64,000 nt of DNA from Haliclystus octoradiatus. Its lineage: Eukaryota > Cnidaria > Staurozoa > Stauromedusae > Haliclystidae. A program made the position numbers and the translations under genes. Positions 56,643 through 64,000 of this stretch are shown in pieces. The DNA lies in the NCBI GenBank assembly GCA_916610825.1, contig OU744453.1:14005469-14069468 (forward strand), in the 5' to 3' direction. Position 1 is the stretch's first letter. The number at the start of each line of letters is the position of its first letter. The notes under the pieces were generated by a model. The model worked only from the letters and a program-made list of their open reading frames with translations. It ran no database searches and was not told where the DNA came from.

Positions 56643-58112
56643 TTAATCAAAAGGTACTATCGGTGGACATAGGTTTAAAAGTGCTGAACACACCCTGATA
56701 ATCCGGTCCAGTAGTGGGATGTCCCTATTTCCTGAACCGGAGTTCTTACAAATGAGATAAACAAGGGGAATGGTCGATTGCAAAATGGAAAACTTCTGCC
56801 GAAGCGAGCCAATAACTCTCTCGACATGTATTCGCACATTTGCTATTCCCCTGGTATTTTCAATATCGATAGGGTCCAGCTGATCTTTACCCTTCGTGAA
56901 AGTGGGGATGTTTAAATTTGCTTGACGATACCAAACAGCTTCGTGTAAGGTGAATCCTCTGTCCGCAAGCACAACATCACCAGGCAATATGTGGTTAAGT
57001 AGTCCACAATTCAGGGTGAGGTGTTTGTCCGATGTTCTTCCTCCCCATGACTTGGAAACAAATGAAATGGATCCCTGAGGGGTAATCCCAATCAGCACCT
57101 TAGCCGTGTTGTGGTGTTTGTAGTTGCTGAAAGTTTGAGCTCTTGCTAGAAGGTTGCTTGGACGATCAATAAAAACCTCAAAACAGTCGATGATGACAGA
57201 AACCTTACAACCGAACGACAACTGAAAACAAGCAGGCATGGTCCTCCACAAGCTTTCTCTTGAGGGCCACTTTATCAGGGGAGTTAAACAATCATCCATG
57301 ATGACAAGCCAGTAGGTTATAACCCTGGAGACAGTTGGTAAGGATACATTGAAACGGTATGCCAGATCTTGGTGAGGCACATTTAATCTTAGTTTGAGGA
57401 GGACCAAAATAAACTCCTGGAAAGGTAATAAAAGGCATCCTCTTCTTTTGACATGAGGGCTAATAAAATCAAAAGTAGCCTTCAAAACTGAAAACGATGG
57501 CAGACCAGTGTAGAATAAAACCTTTTTATCATCATCTTTGAAATAACCTTCATTAAATGAAATTTCTGCACTGGCCATACTACCTTGAGCTTGATATAAA
57601 TAGTCAAACTCCTCTGTTTGTGTTGATCTTGATGTAAAAGGAGATGAACCAATTGAGCTTTCACTACTAAATATGTGTTTGATTGATACCCCGGGTTGAT
57701 CTAATTTTTGTAATTTTGACCTACACTCCTGTTCTTTTGCAACACGAGAGTCGTCCTTCCTACGCTTTTCCCTAGCTCTCTCAGCACGCTGTTGCGAAGC
57801 AGCGATTTCACTTGGGTTTGGCATCGGTTTAATGTAACCCAGCTCGATAGTAGGGACCCAGTCAGTGTTGAATCTGTCCCATGGCTCAGCTGCCTTACCA
57901 GAAACGAAATGTTTAAAACAAACACGCTCATTTTGTAGAATTTTATCAGTTAGATCTTGGCGACTGATAGCAGCCAACCACTGAGTTCTTCTGTCACGGG
58001 TCAGATCTTCGTGTTGTTCTCCTTGAGTTGTAATAATGGCTGGAACTCTACAATAACAACCTTTAATTGTTTCACTCTTGTTACTACAGCCAACAATAAT
58101 GCAAAAAACCAT
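56643..58112 (-). CDS. THAP-domain DDE_Tnp_4 transposase, intact
   Basis: 489 codons, open from ATG to stop. Residues 4-90 form a THAP zinc finger: C4 and C9, then RRTQWLAAI, CFKHF and VPTI, the C2CH pattern plus conserved Trp and Pro, which reads specific DNA. After a basic linker comes a helix-turn-helix-like part (PHQDLAYRFNVSLPTVSRVI, about 245-265) and a Harbinger-type DDE core: Asp in VIIDCFEVF (about 315), Asp in VLADRGF (about 390) and Glu in IHVERVIGSLRQ (about 435). The layout fits ISL2EU/Harbinger-like transposons, which often encode a second nuclease protein; none is seen here. Candidate short ends TTTTCRCCT lie near 56550 and 58250. Confidence 0.9.
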   Translation of the reverse strand: MVFCIIVGCSNKSETIKGCYCRVPAIITTQGEQHEDLTRDRRTQWLAAISRQDLTDKILQNERVCFKHFVSGKAAEPWDRFNTDWVPTIELGYIKPMPNPSEIAASQQRAERAREKRRKDDSRVAKEQECRSKLQKLDQPGVSIKHIFSSESSIGSSPFTSRSTQTEEFDYLYQAQGSMASAEISFNEGYFKDDDKKVLFYTGLPSFSVLKATFDFISPHVKRRGCLLLPFQEFILVLLKLRLNVPHQDLAYRFNVSLPTVSRVITYWLVIMDDCLTPLIKWPSRESLWRTMPACFQLSFGCKVSVIIDCFEVFIDRPSNLLARAQTFSNYKHHNTAKVLIGITPQGSISFVSKSWGGRTSDKHLTLNCGLLNHILPGDVVLADRGFTLHEAVWYRQANLNIPTFTKGKDQLDPIDIENTRGIANVRIHVERVIGSLRQKFSILQSTIPLVYLICKNSGSGNRDIPLLDRIIRVCSALLNLCPPIVPFD

Positions 58113-58255
58113 ACTTAAACTATGTTTGATGTATAAATTTTCGAACTCAACGTACGAGAAAACACGGTAATCACACTACAAAATCAAGCTGCGAGTGAAC
58201 CAGCATGGCGGCCAACAAAATATTTTCACAGAATTGTGACGTAGGTGAAAACACT

Positions 58256-58650
58256 GTATAACTCCGTTGTTATCTTTATCAGACCACTGCCTACAAACCA
58301 GTTACACCATGTTGCCTTTGCTGAGGATCTCGGAAGAGCAGGCACTTTCAACGAATTACGTATAAGGTGGGATAAAATCATAGAAGATGGTCCCAAACTT
58401 GGATCACATCATAACCCCGAAAAGTTATGGCTGTTTGTGAAATCTCCAGAGAAAGCTGAAACAGCCAATCAGTGTTCGAGGGATCACAAATCAATATTAC
58501 GCTAACATATCCAAGCAAAAGCATCTTGGTGGATTTATTAGAAGTACAGAAGGAACATCTGCATACATTTCTGAGCTAGTAAGGAAATGGTATGAACAAA
58601 TAGTGGGATTTTCTCAGATAGCAAAGAGTCAACCTCAAGCTGTATACATG
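58256..58650 (+). pseudogene. RT-B: second copy of the RT-A family, RT motif C region
   Basis: Aligns with 4587-4975 of RT-A. FAEDLGRAGTFNEL replaces the catalytic FADD (Asp to Glu), followed by WDKIIEDGPK and KLWLFVKS. Interrupted by an inverted-repeat element and internally deleted. Confidence 0.8.
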
Positions 58651-59186
58651 AGCATGATAGTCAAATCTTTTGAAACCATTTTGAAATTTTTTATCTTGAA
58701 TAATTTTCGTATGAAAATGATGCAGAATTCTTTGGTATGATCATATAAGTCAATCCGGAAAGAAAAAACAATAAAAATATAATACCAGAACTAGTGCCAG
58801 GCTCTTTTCGTCAAAATAAATACAGCTGGAGCGTGACTGCTTTATGTGACTTCAAAACACCACAACTTTTTTGTTTCTTCACCAATAAAAAAGCACATGG
58901 TAGAATTCAAGCAAATATGTCAAGGTACGATTATCAGCAAAAATAATTTTTAAAATTTTAATTTTAAAAAGATTTCTGCAAAGCAATTTTACACGCGGCT
59001 TTTTTGAGAAGAGCCATTTTATTTGGACGAAAAGAGCCTGGCACTAGTTCCGGTGTTATATTTTTTATATTTTTTCTTTCAAAATTTACTTCTATGATCA
59101 TACCAAAGGATTCTGCGTCATTTTCATATCAAAAATATTTAAGATAAAAAATTTCAAAATGGCTACAAAAGATTTGACTACCATAT
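58651..59186. mobile_element. 536 bp inverted-repeat element with 12 bp target duplication
   Basis: Arms of about 165 bp (58651-58820 and 59020-59186) are inverted copies, sharing TAGTCAAATCTTTTG at the edge and GTGCCAGGCTCTTTTCG inside. Flanking GCTGTATACATG is present on both sides (58639-58650 and 59187-59198). No coding capacity. A duplication this long is unusual; Mutator-like elements come closest (about 8-11 bp). Confidence 0.8.
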
Positions 59187-59830
59187 GCTGTATACATGGC
59201 CTTTGTATAAATGGCCATGCTCTATCCTGCCCTAAATGGGGTACATATTTCAACGCCATGACAACATTAGGGACATTTTGGCAAAAGTTTTATGGAAAAT
59301 ATGTCGAGATGTTGCAATTGAGTCTCATTTTGCTCCTTTAACTGGAGAAAATCTATCACAATCTGCAATAACAAGAGACGAAGCCCGCTTAGATGTCTGC
59401 ACTAGTCATTTTTGGATTGGAGGTCCAAAGGCATTTTTTACGTAAGGGTGTTCAATAACTTTGCTTCTACCAATCTAAACAAAAATCTCAAACAAAGTTT
59501 CAAAACGCAGGGAAAAAAAGAAAGTTTACCAAAAGAATAATTGATTTTGAGCATGGTTCCTTCACAACTCTTATATTTTCTACGTATGGTGGCTGCAGTT
59601 CAGAATCTGAACGCTTCATAATTGAGTTATCTGTAAAACCGGCAGCGAGACAATTTGCGTAGTAAATAATTTGCGTAATCTTAGCGTAGTAAATAATTGG
59701 AGCAGAAACAATATCTCCTTCGCCCTTATTCGATCTGCAATTTTGTGCATTACGGTTCAACAACATTCACACAATTCCCAAACACCCTAAAATATGCAAA
59801 TATAATGGATGTGGTTAGATAATCCATCAA
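59187..59830 (+). pseudogene. RT-B C-terminal zinc and endonuclease-like part
   Basis: HALSCPKWG, then in the next frame RHDNIRDILAKVL, EARLDVCTSHFW and a decayed DVRVFN/EHGSFT block. Between the TIR element and HALSCP much of the finger region is deleted. It shows the uninterrupted sequence across the BEL-1 insertion site (near 59256). Confidence 0.8.
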
Positions 59831-60169
59831 CTAATTATGGATTAATTTCTTATGTTACAATGAAAGTGTTCAGGAATGATTTACTCTATATTAATAAAAT
59901 TCAACACTAGTCGCAAAAACAGTCTTACAAACAGAAGTATGCATTGTTAATAATTATTAGTCATGCTTAATTATTTTGAAAACTCCATCCCATTCCGTTT
60001 GTGATATATAAAATCCAGAACTCAGCTACACGCTTTATATATTAACGTCTAAAGAGATCAAGGCTGTTGTGACATTAGCTCTGTTACATTGACCCAATTT
60101 AATGTTTATGATGAATAATTATGAGGAGTCTTAGGTCAATTAAGGTGCACATCAAGTTATTTCTTATAT
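59831..60169. other. No gene seen
   Basis: AT-rich DNA between the RT-B remnant and a small hAT MITE. Confidence 0.5.
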
Positions 60170-60177
60170 CTCTTTAC

Positions 60178-60424
60178 CAGGGGGCACCAGAGGGGGGCAG
60201 GGGGCTACAGCCCTCCCGTCTGGGATGTTCATCCCCCCCCGTTGGGAAGACTAAATTTTCTCGCGGCGAATTTTTTTAACATATTTCGTAAAAAACAATA
60301 GGAATTAACTCCATTCCAGTATTAGAGACTATTGTCAAATTGTTTCTATGTAATGTGGAAATTTGGCATAGCCCCTGTCAGGGATGCCAGCCCCCTCGTC
60401 GGGGAAATCCTGGTGCCACCCCTG
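60178..60424. mobile_element. 247 bp hAT-type MITE
   Basis: 8 bp target-site duplication CTCTTTAC (60170-60177 and 60425-60432). Inverted ends CAGGGGGCACCAG and CTGGTGCCACCCCTG, with GC-rich subterminal runs. A family distinct from the CAGGGGCGGAT elements. Confidence 0.87.
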
Positions 60425-60432
60425 CTCTTTAC

Positions 60433-62639
60433 AATGAAATTATTCAGTCATTCGGTATTTCGGGTTATATGATGTTGAGTTATACATGATGCTTAAAATA
60501 TAAATAATCAGTAAACAATAATCCAAAGTCATAGTGATTAGTTAAACAAATCAATGAAGTGTCAAAGTATAAACCGAACAGTTCATCTAGCATCAGAATA
60601 TTTTCGGGTGCTTAATTCCTTTCGTAATTGCTTCCATAATTGTTTCATTATTGATGGTTGAAAACCATTTAAACTTCGTTAATTATTCAACGCAACGCTA
60701 AAACTTTCGCTATTAACTTGCAGAATTTGATTTCATACTCCTAGAAAATTTCCATCAGCTACAAAGATTACTATTTCAGAGCGGTTACTATTGGCTCATT
60801 ATCCGCCATAAAATAGGCATGTCATGAAATGGATAACCCACTGCTGCCGAGTTTTTATGGTGCTGAAAATACATTGTCATATGCAGCAAAACATGCTGCG
60901 CAAAAGGCGTCTATAACCAGTCTCAGGAAATAAAACTATAGGCCTAAAATAGGATGGCATACTATGAGCCAGGTTTGTTTGACTACAACTGTCTACTAAG
61001 ATCCACTATATAGGGAGATATGTACATTATTATTGACATCGTAAATGTTGCTGAAGGAGTGGAAAAGGCTTTTTGAGCTATACTGCTCTAGCATATATAC
61101 AATAAGGTAGCATCACTTTGTAGGCTACTAAAGCATATAATCATATATATAGTTGCTTAAAAAGAATCTAAAATTAATATGTTTCAATTTGATGACGGTA
61201 TTACGGGAGTTGTATGCCTATAATCCCCGCTATAATTCTGTCTTGTGATACACCTTCTGAAATTTTCATGTGAGTGAGAATCACCTCTTTGAGTGAGAAT
61301 CATTTTTCGGGTGAAGCCGTTTTTGCCCCCCTAATTGGAAACTCACCCATACGCCTCTGACCTTCGTGCATAAAATGATACCACTACGAAACATATACCA
61401 AATGGATGGAAGCTAGCTCTTGAGTCAAAATGCCAATTATATTTCTGCTTTCTATTGCGTCCGCATGTTACAGAAATTCCAATTGTGGTGCAGTCCTGTC
61501 GTCGAAACATAGCAGAAATTTGAGTAAAAGTAAATGGAATGATGACAATTAATTAATGCATTACTCAAAAAGTATAATTTCGATCTTATTTGTATAAATT
61601 CGAAGGATAAAGACGAACAATTAACTACGCATGCGCAGTAAGCTCACTATTTGGTTTTCTTTACATTGCTACTGTATCCTTATTTCGAGATAGTTGTTTT
61701 TCACACACTGATTAACATGTCGAATAACGATGAAGGAAAGTTTATTTACATTATTTTAATGATATTTACATAATTTGCTGTTATCAAGTAAAAATTAACG
61801 GAAAGAATGGATTTTCATTAATTCTGCTTGAAAACTACATTATCACAAGGCCAAAACGAACGCTATTGTATGTTTAACAATCTCATTCATTCCTTCATCC
61901 ATTCATTCATATCATAACTGTTGTATTGCATATATTATAAACTTCCAGATATGTATATAGCAATACCAGCAAATATAATTTCAGCAATAAAACTGTTGCT
62001 GGTAGATTATTAATTTCTACTTTAAATTACAGCATTCCCATGTGAACAGATCCGAGCATTAGTTGCTGTATCTATGTAATACTTCGTACATTGCATTACT
62101 AATTACTATATTACATTAGATTTAGACAACATTACATAAGAGTTATCCTCTATCAAAGCTTATAATTTTGTTACATATCTTGACAGTAAGGTAACAGCGT
62201 GGTTCAATCCTGATTCAACGTTGTGAATGTTTGTACATTCCTGTTTCTTGCCCAACCTATTTATTATCATTAATTAACCATAAATGCTCCCGCATAAACA
62301 GTTCTTTGTATATACTCATGAAAATGATATACTGTACTTGTATTGTTTTAATAATGCTTCAATAAATGTCCATTTCTTGTGACATCAAATATGTTGGAAT
62401 ACAGTTTGTTGTAAAATTAGATTATTTAATCAGGGCATTGCTGATGCACGATGATTGGCATCAGACATATGATTAAAGATGGATATAAATAACTTAAGCA
62501 GCTATTGGGTCTGGATGAACCAATGCGACCAAGAGGACTGTATTATAAATATTACTGGGTGTCAACACTCTTGTCCAGTTAGTAAAAAGGACAACTTGAA
62601 TGCAATCACGTAAATTTTAACGTCGCTTTAATATTATAA
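60433..62639. other. No gene seen
   Basis: About 2.2 kb of AT-rich intergenic DNA. A hAT-like right end (CCATACGCCTCTGA near 61365) is the only trace of an element; its left end was not found. Confidence 0.45.
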
Positions 62640-63340
62640 TACACCAACTCCCGACTGGTAACATATCAATCAGCCAGCAGCATCTAAGACCAAAGTAAGG
62701 AGAGCAGCATAGGCCCCGGGGCATAGGCATTGCTCAATTTAGATCGTCAATTAAACATGTCATCAACACAAGAAACATCAACCGCCAAACTCTACATGAA
62801 GACCTACATGCAAGAATGGGCAGTATGAGTGTTTGTGCAAATCAGCTTTTTAGTATGAATGGGCCATCAAATTGATTAAATACCTCGTTTGAAGTCAGAA
62901 GGAATTTTAAAAAGGTAAGCGTGAATTTTTTGACTTAATTTGTCTTCGACATCGCTGGCCAATGAAGCATGTCCCCTCAGACTGTCCATGTCCTTTAACG
63001 GGAGAAGATCTATCACAATCTGCAATAGCTGGAAACGAAGCCCACCTAGATAGATATCTGGGCGCTAGACGTTTTTGGATTAGAGGTCAAGAGCATATTT
63101 TGACGTAAGGGTGCTCAAACCCATTGGTCCTACCAATCTAAACCAAGTACAACAAAGAATCATTGAAGTTGAGCATGGTTCTTTTACACCTCTGATCTTT
63201 TCTGTATATGGTGGCTGCATTCCATAAACTGACCGCTTCAAAAGTGAGCTATCTGTAAAACTGGCAGAGAAACAAGGTAATGATCCTAGCGTAGTAAAAA
63301 ATTGGTTTGAAAGCAAACTTTCTTTCGCCCTTGTTCGATA
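62640..63340 (+). pseudogene. RT-C: third copy of the RT-A family, C-terminal part
   Basis: Aligns with 5222-5570 of RT-A and then, after an internal deletion at about 62992, with the endonuclease-like part of RT-B. WPMKHVPSDCPC is intact up to the deletion. Numerous stops. Confidence 0.78.
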
Positions 63341-64000
63341 TGCAATTTTGTGCATTCGGGGTTCAAAAACATTTAAGCGAACACCATTCACATGCACCCT
63401 ACAAGATGCAATATAACGGATGTGATACAGGATCTATTTACTAGGAAAAGACCCACATCATAATGAATAAAAATAAATAAATAAAAATAAAAAATTAATT
63501 TGAATATAGATATAATTTGAAAACCTCTCCATTGTATGTTTTCATAAAAATTTGTTTTGTTTGTTAATATGTCTTACTCTGATTGTCTACGTATTCTTGA
63601 TCCGTTAGAGTTTCAACAAGTCATAATATAAATTTACAAGTAAATTTGTCAACCTCACTGGAGTCCAATCCGGATGTGTAACCATGAATTGGAAGCAAGT
63701 TAAGGTGCAGTATCCAGAGTTGAATCCGCCACTCAAAATTTTGCCATGCTTGCTCAATTTACACATTGATCTAAAGTCATCATCGGAATACTTCCGGAGC
63801 GTAATGATGAAAAATTTTTGGGTTATAATTATCTTTCTATATAGTATTCATGACTCATGTGGGTATGAATTAGATAAGGATTAAAATAGCGCTGCTATTC
63901 CTATTCTCAGAGAGTGAACATCACGGTATTCCTTTGCAATTTCTTCCCTCTTTTGCCAACAGGAGACATTTCATTGAAGATTTGCCGACTGACCAATTCA
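63341..64000 (+). repeat. Shared 3' region of the RT-A family, second copy
   Basis: Colinear with 12460-13390, with small indels (for example AAAT repeats near 63473-63493). Runs to the window end. Confidence 0.65.

Overview
This is an AT-rich stretch of animal nuclear DNA. It has spliced genes with GT-AG introns, a secreted fibrinogen-domain protein, and BEL/Pao, Gypsy, Penelope-like, hAT, Harbinger-type and Academ-type transposons together with a tRNA-derived SINE. The mix suits a marine invertebrate. A tunicate or another deuterostome is my guess, but the sequence does not settle the phylum. No prokaryotic or organellar signal is visible. Almost everything here is transposable-element DNA, much of it nested, and several nestings can be solved to the base from target-site duplications (TSDs).

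Layout. 1-2395 is one copy of a segmental duplication whose second copy lies at 54571-56546; it carries a 970 bp inverted-repeat element and a reverse-transcriptase (RT) protein tail. 3730-12430 is a decayed non-LTR-type RT element (RT-A) split by a nearly intact BEL/Pao retrotransposon (BEL-1, minus strand, 5628-12107, TSD ATGAT). 13394-29953 is a second, decayed BEL/Pao element (BEL-2, plus strand) that took three further insertions: a head-to-head inverted pair of Penelope-like copies carrying hammerhead ribozyme motifs (13889-16838), a hAT-type element (18473-20047, TSD ATGACAGT), and a 6.6 kb DNA transposon (23253-29876, TSD TTA) that split the 3' LTR. That last element holds a nine-exon gene whose protein combines a probable DDE transposase, an XPG/FEN1-like nuclease signature and a C-terminal Cys cluster. 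It fits the AcademX lineage and is the most interesting object in the window.

30470-34697 holds two more hAT-family elements, one with four repeated CCAAT/octamer cassettes and one hosting a tRNA-derived SINE. 36072-44477 (minus strand) is the only convincing host gene: four exons in perfect phase encode a 327-residue secreted protein with signal peptide, PAN/apple-like region and fibrinogen C-terminal domain. Its stop codon lies 6 bp from about 203 uninterrupted TAA units, and its largest intron contains a TIR-bounded 4.8 kb block of roughly 178 bp satellite monomers, itself hit by a 479 bp MITE.

46152-50860 is a decayed Gypsy element (TSD AGCAC) with an integrase and chromodomain-like tail. 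51640-52335 is a TGATCA-rich tandem repeat. 53931-54720 is a Harbinger remnant. 56643-58112 encodes an intact THAP-domain transposase. 58256-59830 and 62640-64000 are further broken copies of the RT-A family; the first is split by a 536 bp inverted-repeat element. The spaces 2396-3729, 29954-30469, 32877-33479, 34698-35276, 44478-45807, 52336-53736, 59831-60169 and 60433-62639 show no gene I can support.
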